Assembly: GCA_017430135.1 (NCBI GenBank)
Contig: JAFRNM010000015.1
Span: forward strand, 1-52,312
Length of the DNA: 52,312 nt
Origin: Clostridia bacterium
Lineage (GTDB): Bacteria; Bacillota; Clostridia; TANB77; CAG-508
Direction of reading: 5' to 3'
Shown here: in pieces, positions 42,201-50,694 of the stretch
Layout of the letters: every line of letters starts with the position of its first letter
How positions within the stretch are numbered: the first letter of the stretch is position 1
Notes under the pieces: model-generated
The model's input: the letters and a program-made list of their open reading frames with translations, nothing else
Databases searched by the model: none
What the model was told of the DNA's origin: nothing
Made by a program: the position numbers and the translations under genes

Positions 42201-42623
42201 TTAAACAACTGCGAAGGTGAATTCACCCTTAGCAGCCAAAACGCCATCAACAGTTGCAATACCTTCTCCAACACCGATTGGGCCTTTTTTCTTAATAATT
42301 TTAACTTCTAATTTTAATCTATCTCCAGGCACAACCATTTTTTTAAATTTCATTTTATCAATTCCACCAAATAATGCATTTTTACCTTTATTTTCTTCTA
42401 ATGAAAGAATTGCAACAGCTCCTGTTTGAGCTAAACTTTCTGCAATTAAAACACCTGGCATTATTGGATTACCTGGAAAATGTCCTTTAAAATACCATTC
42501 ACTTTCATCAACATTTTTATATGCAACAGCCATTTCACCTGGCACAAATTCTTCTACCTCATCTATCATTAAAAATGGCTCGCGTTGAGGTATGATATTT
42601 TTTATTTCTTCTTTATTTAACAT
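42201..42623 (-). CDS. fabZ: 3-hydroxyacyl-[acyl-carrier-protein] dehydratase FabZ
   Basis: Hotdog-fold dehydratase of FASII. I-I-P-Q-R-E-P-F-L-M-I-D-E-V starts the fold. The catalytic H-F-P-G-N-P-I-M-P-G-V-L-I-A-E-S-L-A-Q (His and Glu, about residues 48-66) is intact. 140 aa. It lies between accB and accC, as is common in clostridial fab clusters. Confidence 0.96.
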   Translation of the reverse strand: MLNKEEIKNIIPQREPFLMIDEVEEFVPGEMAVAYKNVDESEWYFKGHFPGNPIMPGVLIAESLAQTGAVAILSLEENKGKNALFGGIDKMKFKKMVVPGDRLKLEVKIIKKKGPIGVGEGIATVDGVLAAKGEFTFAVV

Positions 42624-42686
42624 TTTTAATTCCTTCCTATTTATGAAACATTACCTAGTTCTGTTACAATTATTTTATTTTTATAA

Positions 42687-42854
42687 GTGAAATATATAAA
42701 TTGTGAATTTCTCGAATGCGACCAGAGCAGTTCTAGAAATTGTTAGAAAAGCTCTTAAAGGGTCCTGAATTCGGGGTTTGTTAAGAGCTTTTATTACAAT
42801 TTCTTAACGTCGTCGTCGGGTAGCCGAGAGAAATTCAAAATATATATATTTCAC
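42687..42854. repeat. Nested palindrome between accB and fabZ
   Basis: Three nested stems: GTGAAATATATA/TATATATTTCAC (42687-42698, 42843-42854), AGAAATTGT/ACAATTTCT (42735-42743, 42796-42804) and AAAAGCTCTTAA/TTAAGAGCTTTT (42747-42758, 42781-42792). As RNA it would fold into one long rod. Confidence 0.85.
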
Positions 42855-42868
42855 ATTAGCAATAAAAA

Positions 42869-43339
42869 TTATTCTATAATAAATAATGGTTTACCATACT
42901 CAACTGCCTCACCATCAGAAACAAGAATTTCTTTAACTTTTCCATCAAATTCTGATTCTATTTCATTCATTAACTTCATGGCTTCTATTATGCAAAGTGT
43001 TTGTCCTTTTTTTACAACCTGACCTACTTCTACAAATGGCTCAGCATCTGGAGATGGTTTTGAATAAAATGTTCCAACCATTGGAGATTTTACAACATTA
43101 CCATTAGTTTCTTTTTCTGTAACTACTAAACTATTTCCAACATTATTTTGAACAACAGGAACAGTCATAGGTGCACTTGCTTCAATTACACTTCCATTAT
43201 TCATGTTTTTAGCATTCTGTTTTTTACCATTGTTTTTAGTCATGCATATTTTTGTACCATCTGGAAATTCTATTTCCAAAGAATCTAATTTTGATTTTCC
43301 CATATCTTCCATTAATTGTTTTATTTTATCATATTCCAT
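42869..43339 (-). CDS. accB: Acetyl-CoA carboxylase, biotin carboxyl carrier protein
   Basis: The C-terminal biotinyl domain carries E-A-M-K-L-M-N-E with Lys122 as the biotin site. [10 protein letters not shown] starts this domain and a low-complexity Asn/Val/Pro linker precedes it. 156 aa. It starts 3 bp after the fabF stop codon. Confidence 0.96.
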   Translation of the reverse strand: MEYDKIKQLMEDMGKSKLDSLEIEFPDGTKICMTKNNGKKQNAKNMNNGSVIEASAPMTVPVVQNNVGNSLVVTEKETNGNVVKSPMVGTFYSKPSPDAEPFVEVGQVVKKGQTLCIIEAMKLMNEIESEFDGKVKEILVSDGEAVEYGKPLFIIE

Positions 43340-43342
43340 ATT

Positions 43343-44581
43343 CTATTCCTCCCATTTTTTTATTACAATACTTGCATTGTGTCCACCAAATCCTAATGAA
43401 TTTGACATTACAATATTTAGCTTAGCATTTCTAGGTTCATTTGGAACTATATCCAAATCACATTCTTCATCTGCAACTTTATAATTAATTGTTGGTGGTA
43501 CAATTTGTTTTTCTAAAGCTTTTACACAAATTGCAGCTTCAACTGCACCTGCAGCACCTAATAAATGTCCTGTATTTCCTTTTGTAGAGCTTACCATTAC
43601 TTTTTTACTATGTTCACCAAAAGCTGTTTTTATAGCCATTGTTTCTGTTGAGTCATTTAAATGTGTTGATGTACCATGTGCATTTATATAATCTACATCA
43701 GATGGCTCAATTCCTGCATTTTTTAAAGCTCTTGTCATTGCTTTTGCTCCACATTCTCCATCTGGGCAAGGTGATGTAATATGGTATGCATCTGTTGTTG
43801 AACCAAACCCAATTACCTCAGCATAAATTTTAGCATTTCTTGCTTTAGCATGTTCTAATTCTTCTAAAACCAACATTCCAGCACCTTCACCCATTACGAA
43901 TCCATCTCTTTCCTTATCAAAAGGAATACTTGCTCTATTTACATCTGTACTTCCAGATAATGCTTTCATATTTTCAAATCCTGCAATACCAATTTCACAA
44001 ATTGAAGCTTCTGTTCCACCTGCTAAAACTACATCTTCTTCACCTAATAAAAGAGTTTTATATGCTTCTCCTATACTATGAGTTGAAGATGCACAGGCTG
44101 TTGTAATACTTACTGATTCTCCTTTAAACCCACATTCAATTGCAACATTTCCTGCTGGCATATTAACTATTGAGTTTGGGATAAATAATGGTGAAATTCT
44201 TTTATTTCCCTTTTCAAAATTAATTTTGCATTGTTCTTCTATTGTTTTTAATCCGCCTATACCAGAACTTACGAAAATTCCTACTCTATCATAATCTGTA
44301 TTTTCTTTTGTTATTCCCGCATCTTTAACAGCTTCTCTTGCTGCTATAATTGCCATTTGAGATGATCTATCAAGACGTTTTGCTTGTTTTGCATCAAAAT
44401 ACTCTAATGGGTCATAATTTTTAACCTCTGCATCTACTTTTGTTTTAAAGTTTGTTGTATCAAATAAAGTTATCTCATTTATTCCACATACTTTGTTTTG
44501 GATAGCATCCCACATTTCTTCTATATTTTTACCTATAGGAGTAATTGCTCCCATTCCTGTTATTACAACTCTTTTATTCAT
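43343..44581 (-). CDS. fabF: 3-oxoacyl-[acyl-carrier-protein] synthase II
   Basis: Condenses malonyl-ACP with acyl-ACP. Nucleophile in T-T-A-C-A-S-S-T-H-S (Cys at about residue 164), H-G-T-S-T-H-L-N-D (about 302) and K-G-N-T-G-H-L-L-G-A-A-G (about 338) complete the Cys-His-His triad. 412 aa. It is preceded by a palindromic repeat and followed directly by accB. Confidence 0.97.
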   Translation of the reverse strand: MNKRVVITGMGAITPIGKNIEEMWDAIQNKVCGINEITLFDTTNFKTKVDAEVKNYDPLEYFDAKQAKRLDRSSQMAIIAAREAVKDAGITKENTDYDRVGIFVSSGIGGLKTIEEQCKINFEKGNKRISPLFIPNSIVNMPAGNVAIECGFKGESVSITTACASSTHSIGEAYKTLLLGEEDVVLAGGTEASICEIGIAGFENMKALSGSTDVNRASIPFDKERDGFVMGEGAGMLVLEELEHAKARNAKIYAEVIGFGSTTDAYHITSPCPDGECGAKAMTRALKNAGIEPSDVDYINAHGTSTHLNDSTETMAIKTAFGEHSKKVMVSSTKGNTGHLLGAAGAVEAAICVKALEKQIVPPTINYKVADEECDLDIVPNEPRNAKLNIVMSNSLGFGGHNASIVIKKWEE

Positions 44582-44619
44582 TTTTAAAAAACTCCTTTAA
44601 TTATAAATTCTATATATAA

Positions 44620-44743
44620 CAGGTTGGAAAAGAATTGGATGAATTTCTAGGCGAACAAACGAGGTAACCGCAGGCGTGCGTGGTGCACGTTGAGGATTAC
44701 CGAATGAAGTTCAACAACGAAATTCGCCAATTATTTTTCAACC
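44620..44743. repeat. REP-like palindrome, copy 2
   Basis: Copy of 37931-38050 in the same orientation, here between fabG and fabF and starting at the fabG stop codon. Differences such as GGTAACC/GGATTACC against GATAACC/GGATTATC keep stem pairing, which suggests selection for RNA or DNA structure. Confidence 0.85.
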
Positions 44744-45478
44744 CTACATTAGCATTCCGCCATCAACTTGCAAAACTTGCCCCGTAACATATGAACTTTC
44801 TTCAGAAGCTAAAAATTTAACAACATTTGCAACATCTTGTGTTGTTCCCATTCTCTTTAATGGTATTTGTTTTGCAATTTCTTCTTTCACTTCATCTTTT
44901 AATACATCTGTCATTTGAGTTTGTATAAATCCTGGTGCAACTGCATTAACAAGTATATTTCTGCTACCAACCTCTTTTGCTAGGCTTTTTGTGAAGCCTA
45001 TTATTCCTGCTTTAGAAGCGGAATAGTTTGTTTGCCCTGCATTTCCACTTATTCCAACAACAGAAGAAATATTTATAATTCTTCCACTTCTTTGTTTCAT
45101 CATAAATGGAATTACATTTTTTGTAATATTAAATGTTCCAACTAAATTTACATCAATAACACTTTCAAAATCTTCTTTTTTCATTCTCATAAGAAGCATA
45201 TCTTTAGTAATTCCTGCATTATTAACTAAAACATCAATCTTTCCAAATTCCTCTATAATTTTATTTACCATATCTTCAGCGCTTTCAAAGCTAGAAATAT
45301 CTCCTTGAACAGCAAAGCATTTTACATTTTCATTTTCTATTTCTTTTTTAGTTTGTGCTAAATCATCATTTTCAGCTCTATAATTTAAAGCAATATCAAA
45401 GCCATTTTTTGCCAATGTAATTGCAATTTGTCTTCCAATTCCCCTAGTTGCTCCTGTAATAAAAGCTACATTTCCCAT
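44744..45478 (-). CDS. fabG: 3-oxoacyl-[acyl-carrier-protein] reductase
   Basis: SDR-fold NADPH reductase: G-A-T-R-G-I-G-R (residues 8-15), N-N-A-G, catalytic S-S-V-V-G and Y-S-A-S-K-A-G, and P-G-F-I-Q-T-Q-M. 244 aa. First gene of the fabG-fabF-accB-fabZ-accC operon, behind the promoter at 45544-45592. Confidence 0.96.
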   Translation of the reverse strand: MGNVAFITGATRGIGRQIAITLAKNGFDIALNYRAENDDLAQTKKEIENENVKCFAVQGDISSFESAEDMVNKIIEEFGKIDVLVNNAGITKDMLLMRMKKEDFESVIDVNLVGTFNITKNVIPFMMKQRSGRIINISSVVGISGNAGQTNYSASKAGIIGFTKSLAKEVGSRNILVNAVAPGFIQTQMTDVLKDEVKEEIAKQIPLKRMGTTQDVANVVKFLASEESSYVTGQVLQVDGGMLM

Positions 45479-45543
45479 ATATATTCATCCTTTCGTTATT
45501 TTTTAATATTTTGTCCGTTCTTAAAAAAGTATCTATCTTTTAA

Positions 45544-45592
45544 AATATATCATATTTTAAAAGAAAATGCACGTAACTGACCTTTTGGTATA
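45544..45592 (-). promoter_or_regulatory. Fatty-acid promoter element, fabG copy
   Basis: Minus strand TATACCAAAAGGTCAGTT (45592-45575) lies 25 bp before the -10 TATATT (45549-45544, extended TGA before it). Best-preserved of the three copies. Confidence 0.65.
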
Positions 45593-45677
45593 AATGATTG
45601 TCTTAGCGACTTTGTCGCTTAGAAATCATTATATGCGTTAGAATAAGAAAAAAATCTCAATAGAAATTGAGATTTTT
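45593..45677 (-). terminator. Hairpin and terminator between the pilin-like gene and fabG
   Basis: AAAAATCTCAAT (45650-45661) and ATTGAGATTTTT (45666-45677) terminate the pilin-like gene on the minus strand. Next to it, AATGATT...AATCATT with inner TTAGCGAC/GTCGCTTA (45593-45630) is a second hairpin abutting the fabG operator. Confidence 0.8.
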
Positions 45678-45699
45678 ATTGATTGGTTTTACAATATTA

Positions 45700-46086
45700 T
45701 TATGTTCCTGTACTTTTTAAATATTCTTTAGCTTCATAAATTGAACCATCTTCTAGTACATACCATTCACCAACATTATTTACTACAACATTTAAAGGAA
45801 ATTGATTATTTAAAAATGTCGCATTGCTTACATTTTTCGTTATAGCGCTTTTAACATCTTCTAAAATAAAATCTCCTGTAGGTGTTGCACTACTTAAAAC
45901 TGCCGCATGTATTCTTTCCATTATATCTGATTTTTCATGATTTGTTTTTGCATCTTGAGCTTTATCAATTGTGGTATCTCCCCCAGTAATATTCGCAATA
46001 GTTATACCAGATAAAATCAATAAAACTATTATAGTTACAATTAAAGCAACTAATGTTATTCCTTTATTCTCTTTTAATTTTAGCAT
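45700..46086 (-). CDS. Pilin-like protein (type IV prepilin N-terminus), 128 aa
   Basis: After a short basic leader (MLKLKENKG) comes I-T-L-V-A-L-I-V-T-I-I-V-L-L-I-L-S-G-I, the hydrophobic helix of type IV pilin-like proteins with cleavage after Gly9. The usual Glu at position 5 of the mature protein is Ala. The rest is a small globular domain ending G-E-W-Y-V-L-E-D-G-S-I-Y. No pilus assembly genes are nearby. It is a single gene between fabD and fabG. Confidence 0.75.
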   Translation of the reverse strand: MLKLKENKGITLVALIVTIIVLLILSGITIANITGGDTTIDKAQDAKTNHEKSDIMERIHAAVLSSATPTGDFILEDVKSAITKNVSNATFLNNQFPLNVVVNNVGEWYVLEDGSIYEAKEYLKSTGT

Positions 46087-46174
46087 TTGTATATCACCTC
46101 TAATTTATCCTTACAAAATTAGTTTATCTTAAAATAAATCAAAAGTCAATAACCTATTTTAATATATTTTATGG

Positions 46175-46219
46175 AAAAAACTTTTCAATAATTTAATTAA
46201 AACTATTGAAAAGTTTTTT
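46175..46219 (-). terminator. Terminator of fabD operon, 16-bp perfect stem
   Basis: AAAAAACTTTTCAATA (46175-46190) and TATTGAAAAGTTTTTT (46204-46219) with a 13-nt loop. The A/T ends make it work in both directions. Confidence 0.9.
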
Positions 46220-46228
46220 GTTTAGTAT

Positions 46229-47161
46229 CTAATTATTAACACTTAAAAAGTTTTCTAAACTTTCACAGCTATTTATACTATAAATGTTTATTTCTCCATC
46301 AAATTTCATTCTTTTAACAAAAGCACTTAGTGTTTTTCCTGGTCCTACTTCTACAAAAGTATCTATTCCATTATCATTCATTGTTTGTAAACATGACGTA
46401 AACTTAACAGGATTCATAATGTGGTTTGCAAGAACTTCTGCTACATTGTCATTTTCGTTATATAATTTACCATCTATATTTTTAACAACTTTAGAATTTT
46501 TACAATTGATTGTTGTATTATCTAATACTTCTTTTAGCTTTGCAGAACAGTCTGATAATTTGCTTGTATGGAATGGACCTGCTGTATTAAGAATAGCAAC
46601 CTTTTTTGCACCTGCTTCTTTTGCAAGTTCTCCTGCTTTTATTACCGCTTCTTCTTCTCCTGAAATTACTATTTGACCAATTGTATTATAATTTGCTGGA
46701 ACCACAAAACCGGTATCAACTTTTTTACATACATCTTCTACTGTTTTTTCATCTAGTCCAAGAATAGCGGCCATTTTCCAATTACCACTTGGAGTATAAT
46801 TTTGCATTATTTCTCCTCTTTTTTGAACTAGCTTAACACCATCTTCTAGGTTAAATACTCCATCTTCAATTAAAGCTGTATATTCGCCTAAACTTAGTCC
46901 TGCAGACATTTCAGCTTTTATCCCATTTTTCTTTAATACTTCTAGAATAGCTAGACTTTCTGTTAATACTGCTAATTGAGTATTTTGAGTTTTATTTAGT
47001 TCTTCTTCTGGTCCTTCAAAAGATATTTTGGCAATATCTATTCCTGTTATTTCTTTTACTTTGTTATATATTTCTTTTACTTCATCATATTTTTCATATA
47101 AATCTTTTCCCATGCCGATTGTTTGTGTTCCTTGGCCGGGATATAGTAATGCAATTTTCAT
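46229..47161 (-). CDS. fabD: Malonyl-CoA:[acyl-carrier-protein] transacylase
   Basis: Loads malonyl groups onto AcpP. L-Y-P-G-Q-G-T-Q (start), nucleophile in G-L-S-L-G-E-Y (Ser at about residue 90), and G-P-F-H-T-S (His at about 198) are present. 310 aa. It follows birA by a 110-bp gap containing a palindrome. Confidence 0.95.
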   Translation of the reverse strand: MKIALLYPGQGTQTIGMGKDLYEKYDEVKEIYNKVKEITGIDIAKISFEGPEEELNKTQNTQLAVLTESLAILEVLKKNGIKAEMSAGLSLGEYTALIEDGVFNLEDGVKLVQKRGEIMQNYTPSGNWKMAAILGLDEKTVEDVCKKVDTGFVVPANYNTIGQIVISGEEEAVIKAGELAKEAGAKKVAILNTAGPFHTSKLSDCSAKLKEVLDNTTINCKNSKVVKNIDGKLYNENDNVAEVLANHIMNPVKFTSCLQTMNDNGIDTFVEVGPGKTLSAFVKRMKFDGEINIYSINSCESLENFLSVNN

Positions 47162-47184
47162 TTTTTCTCCTCTCGTTGAAACAT

Positions 47185-47285
47185 AATTGGCTTTTAACTG
47201 TGTTAAACATCACTCGAAAATCCTGCGACGTACACTAGTACGCCTCGGATTATTCTCGCTTGTTTGCCTTGTTAAAATTCCAATT
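47185..47285. repeat. REP-like palindrome between birA and fabD
   Basis: Outer AATTGG/CCAATT and inner GCGACGTAC...GTACGCCTC. Its GCCTCGGATTATTCTCG, then TTGTTTGCC, matches the reverse complement of copies 1 and 2 (GCCTCCGGTTATCTCG, TTGTTCGCC), so it is a diverged inverted member of that family. It overlaps the birA stop codon. Confidence 0.75.
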
Positions 47286-47862
47286 CTGTTTCAACTCTTT
47301 TTTTAATATTAATTTCTAATTCATTGCAAAATTTAGATATAAAATCTTCTCTATCAATATTAACGTCATATTCTTTTTTTATTGATGTAGCAATATCTTC
47401 AAGTTCTTTTTCAAAATTCATTTTAATTGTGTTTATTCCGATACCTATAACTAGAAATTTAACATTCTCACCTAAGATTTTGCTTTCTGTAAGTATTCCA
47501 CCAATTTTCTTATTATTTATCATTAAATCATTTGGTTCTTTTATATCAATCTTTATAGAATAATCCTCTTTTAGTAATTCAACTAAAATCTTCGCAATAT
47601 CAAGTGTTAAGCCATTTAGTTTTTCAATTAAGCAATTGGTTTCGATATAAATAGAAAAGGCAATATTCCCATGTTCATCTGTAATCCAATTTCTCCCATG
47701 AGTTCCTTTTCCTGCTGTTTGGATATCACATGCAACCATTGTTCCATTTACTATTTTATTGTTTTCTATAAGACGCCATATTTCGCTTTGTGTTGAGTCT
47801 ATTACATCATAATATATAAAATGTCTTGCAATATAATTAGTTTTTAACTTTGTTAATTTCAT
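47272..47862 (-). CDS. birA: Biotin-[acetyl-CoA-carboxylase] ligase, short form, 196 aa
   Basis: Attaches biotin to AccB. Motifs D-S-T-Q (start of fold), A-G-K-G-T-H-G-R-N-W (biotinyl-AMP loop, variant of GRGRxGRxW) and K-E-P-N-D-L-M-I-N-N-K-K-I-G-G-I-L-T-E are present. It lacks the N-terminal HTH and most of the C-terminal SH3-like domain, so it is an enzyme only, not a repressor. It overlaps the acyl-CoA ligase gene by 26 bp. Confidence 0.88.
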   Translation of the reverse strand: MKLTKLKTNYIARHFIYYDVIDSTQSEIWRLIENNKIVNGTMVACDIQTAGKGTHGRNWITDEHGNIAFSIYIETNCLIEKLNGLTLDIAKILVELLKEDYSIKIDIKEPNDLMINNKKIGGILTESKILGENVKFLVIGIGINTIKMNFEKELEDIATSIKKEYDVNIDREDFISKFCNELEINIKKRVETELEF

Positions 47863-49555
47863 CTAAATTTGCCTGCCTTTTAATTTTATTTGTAGTAGTT
47901 TTTATTAAAGGCTCTTCAGTAATAATAATGCCACGAATTGCCTTGTATTTAGGCATGTGAGAATTTATTTCTTTAACTTTACTTGCTAATGCATCGTAAA
48001 TTTCTTCTTCTGTTTCTACTTTGTATGTTTCTTTTACTATTTGTTTATCATAAACAATTTTTACATGTATCTTTACATTTTCATTGTCGTCAGATAATTG
48101 TTTACCAAATATGAATGACTCTTTTACACCTTCAATTTTGTTTACAAGATTCTCCATCTCTTCAGGAAAGATATTTTTACCATTTTTTAATACTATAACA
48201 CTTTTCTTTCTTCCACAAATGAATATATATCCATCTTCATCTATTTTTGCTAAATCCCCTGTTTTAAACCATCCATCTTCAAAAGATTCTTTTGTTGCAG
48301 TATCATCATTATAATAACCAAGCGCAATATTAGGTCCTTTAACAACAAGTTCTCCTATTCCTTCTGAATTGACATCTAAAAGTTTTACTTCATCACTTGG
48401 CACACATTTTCCTATTGAACCTGTTCTATATTCTTTATTTGTTCCAACAGCCACAACTGGAGATGTTTCTGTAAGTCCATATCCTTGTACTAAATTGAAG
48501 CCTAAAAGTCTATATCTTTCCTCTATATTGTAATCTAATGCAGCAGCTCCTGATATAAATAGCTTTATGTTTCCACCAAACATATCATGAATTTCTTTGA
48601 ATGCTTGTTTTCTTTCTTCTAAAGAAGCGGTTCTATATTTTTCTTCTTTTTCAAGAATCTCATCAAGTTTACCTTGCTTTTCCATTTGTTTTCTAACCAT
48701 TAAAAAGATTTTTTCATAAATACCTGGAACACAAGCCATTACACTTACTTTATATTCCTTTAAGTTATCCGTAATATGTCTCAATCCGTCACAAAATACT
48801 GTTTGAGCTCCTTTATATAATGAAAATAGAAATCCAACAGTGCATTCAAAAACATGGTGAATTGGTAATACTGATAAAAGTACATCTTCACTTGTAACAT
48901 CTAGTATACTTGCAATGTCCATTAAGTTTGAGCAAATATTTTTATGTGAAAGCATTACTACCTTTGAACGAGATGTTGTACCAGATGTAAATAGCATTAT
49001 ACTCATTTTTTCACTATCAATTTTTGCATTTATAAATTCAGTATCTCCTCTTTGGACTAATTGCTTTCCTTTTACAATTAACTCTTTCATTGAATAAATT
49101 CCATGTTCACTTTGTAATTTATCCATAGAAATCAAGTGTTTTAATTTGTTGCTTTCTTTGTATTTTATTTTTGTTAATGCTTCTTCATATTTTTCAGAAT
49201 AGAAAATAGCTTCTACTTCAGACCTTTCTATTACAGATTCAAGTTCATTTGCTGGAAGAGATTTATCAAGAGGAACAACTATGCCTGTTCCGCAAACTAC
49301 TGATAAATATGCTATTTCCCATTCATATCTGTTTTCTCCAATTATAGCAATTCTTTTATCTTTTAAATCTATATCTATCAGTGCAGTTCCTAATGCATTT
49401 ATCATGTCTCTAACTTCTTTGTGCGTATATGTAATATATTTTCCTGGTTCAATTTTTATCTTATATGCAATATTATCAGCATAAAGCTTTCCTGATTTTT
49501 CTAGCATATCCTTTAAATTGTCTATTTTTATTGTTTTATAAAGTTTCTCGCTCAT
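47837..49555 (-). CDS. AMP-binding long-chain acyl-CoA (or acyl-ACP) synthetase, 572 aa
   Basis: ANL-family adenylating enzyme. P-loop M-L-F-T-S-G-T-T-S-R-S-K-V (about residues 196-208), Q-G-Y-G-L-T-E-T-S-P-V and G-W-F-K-T-G-D-L-A-K-I-D-E-D-G-Y are intact, with the C-terminal domain lysine in T-T-T-N-K-I-K-R. It activates fatty acids, perhaps to recycle or import them. First gene of the unit with birA and fabD, behind the promoter at 49613-49661. Confidence 0.9.
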   Translation of the reverse strand: MSEKLYKTIKIDNLKDMLEKSGKLYADNIAYKIKIEPGKYITYTHKEVRDMINALGTALIDIDLKDKRIAIIGENRYEWEIAYLSVVCGTGIVVPLDKSLPANELESVIERSEVEAIFYSEKYEEALTKIKYKESNKLKHLISMDKLQSEHGIYSMKELIVKGKQLVQRGDTEFINAKIDSEKMSIMLFTSGTTSRSKVVMLSHKNICSNLMDIASILDVTSEDVLLSVLPIHHVFECTVGFLFSLYKGAQTVFCDGLRHITDNLKEYKVSVMACVPGIYEKIFLMVRKQMEKQGKLDEILEKEEKYRTASLEERKQAFKEIHDMFGGNIKLFISGAAALDYNIEERYRLLGFNLVQGYGLTETSPVVAVGTNKEYRTGSIGKCVPSDEVKLLDVNSEGIGELVVKGPNIALGYYNDDTATKESFEDGWFKTGDLAKIDEDGYIFICGRKKSVIVLKNGKNIFPEEMENLVNKIEGVKESFIFGKQLSDDNENVKIHVKIVYDKQIVKETYKVETEEEIYDALASKVKEINSHMPKYKAIRGIIITEEPLIKTTTNKIKRQANLDEINKVKN

Positions 49556-49612
49556 ATATTTCTCGCTTTCTTATTTAATATGTATTTATCCCCTTTTTAT
49601 TTCAACATATAA

Positions 49613-49661
49613 TTTATATCATATTTTATAAAAAATGTCATATAACTGACCTGATAGTATA
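49613..49661 (-). promoter_or_regulatory. Fatty-acid promoter element, acyl-CoA ligase copy
   Basis: Minus strand TATACTATCAGGTCAGTT (49661-49644), then TGACAT (-35, 49640-49635), 16 bp, TATAAA (-10, 49618-49613). Distance and order equal the fabG and accD copies. Confidence 0.65.
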
Positions 49662-49705
49662 ATAAGAACAATAGCTGACATTGTGATAATTACAAAAGTC
49701 ATAAT

Positions 49706-49847
49706 ATAATGCAAATGTACGCGTCATTGTTCGCGCGCGAAATTTTCGTAGAAAATTTCTGTGCATCTGTTTGCGAAGCTTTTTATATTATAGTAAAGTT
49801 CAAAGAACTTTACTATAATATAAAAAACGGCTTTAAATTTGCCGTTT
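49706..49847. repeat. Hairpin cluster downstream of rpmF, incl. perfect 18-bp stem
   Basis: TATATTATAGTAAAGTTC (49784-49801) and its exact complement (49805-49822) form an 18-bp stem with a 3-nt loop. GAAATTTTC-GTA-GAAAATTTC lies at about 49739-49759 beside a TCGCGCGCGA palindrome. AAACGGC...GCCGTTT (49825-49847) is the likely rpmF terminator. Confidence 0.8.
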
Positions 49848-49852
49848 CTTTA

Positions 49853-50041
49853 TTATTCTTCATTTTCTTTTTTTGCAATTATTTCTTTTCCGTCATAGTA
49901 ACCGCAATTATCACATACTCTGTGTGGTAAAACTGGTTCATGACATTTTGGACATGTTCCATATTTTGGAGCATCTTTTTTCCATGTTGATCTTTTTAAA
50001 TGTGTTCTAGCTTTTGACCATCTTCTTTTTGGTTGTGCCAT
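49853..50041 (-). CDS. rpmF: Ribosomal protein L32
   Basis: Starts MAQPKRRWSKARTHLKRSTW, the L32 signature, followed by the zinc site C-P-K-C ... C-D-N-C-G and an acidic tail. I start at ATG 50041 (62 aa) with GGAGGG upstream; the longer frame adds nine residues over the RBS. Many bacteria place rpmF next to fatty-acid genes, as here. Confidence 0.97.
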   Translation of the reverse strand: MAQPKRRWSKARTHLKRSTWKKDAPKYGTCPKCHEPVLPHRVCDNCGYYDGKEIIAKKENEE

Positions 50042-50153
50042 CTTTATCCCTCCTCGCAACAGATACATTATATATCTTTTCTTTTTTACTTTTTAATCAC
50101 TAATAGATTATACAAGCATTTTTAAAATTTGTCAAGTTTTCTGCAAGATTGTT

Positions 50154-50597
50154 TTAGAAATTTTTTTCAATCATTAATGTAACTGGTCCATCATTTATTA
50201 AACTAACCTTCATATCAGCTCCAAAAATGCCCTTTTTAACTTCAATTCCTGTTTCTTCACATTTGGTACAAAAATATTCATATAGTGGATTTGCTATGTC
50301 TGGTTTTGCTGCTTCTGTAAAAGATGGTCTATTGCCGCTTGTGCAATCACCATATAATGTAAATTGAGAAACAATTAAAAGCTCTCCGTCTACATCTTTT
50401 AGGCTTAAATTCATCTTTTCATTTTCATCTTCAAAAACTCTTAAATTTGTTACCTTTTTAGCAATAAAGTCCGCTTCTTTTTCTGTGTCTGTATGTGTTA
50501 TTCCAACTAACACTAGAAATCCTTTTTCTATTTTGCTTATTTCTTTTCCTTCAACTGTAACACTTGCTTGTTTAACTCTTTGAATTAACGCTTTCAT
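50154..50597 (-). CDS. dtd: D-aminoacyl-tRNA deacylase
   Basis: Removes D-amino acids mischarged on t[13 protein letters not shown] at the start, [17 protein letters not shown] and the C-terminal N-D-G-P-V-T (Gly-cisPro motif) are intact. 147 aa, normal length. Promoter complement TTGTAA-16-TATAAT at 50640-50667. Confidence 0.96.
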   Translation of the reverse strand: MKALIQRVKQASVTVEGKEISKIEKGFLVLVGITHTDTEKEADFIAKKVTNLRVFEDENEKMNLSLKDVDGELLIVSQFTLYGDCTSGNRPSFTEAAKPDIANPLYEYFCTKCEETGIEVKKGIFGADMKVSLINDGPVTLMIEKNF

Positions 50598-50639
50598 TAT
50601 AAAACTCCTTAATTCCTTTAAAAATTATTAATCAGCTCC

Positions 50640-50667
50640 ATTATATCATAAATTTGATTATTTACAA
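50640..50667 (-). promoter_or_regulatory. Promoter of dtd
   Basis: Minus strand TTGTAA (50667-50662), 16 bp, TATAAT (50645-50640) with extended TGA. An ATCAGCT/AGCTGAT inverted repeat brackets this region (50631-50694). Confidence 0.6.
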
Positions 50668-50694
50668 TCCTCTTATTAGGGGTAGCTGATTCTT

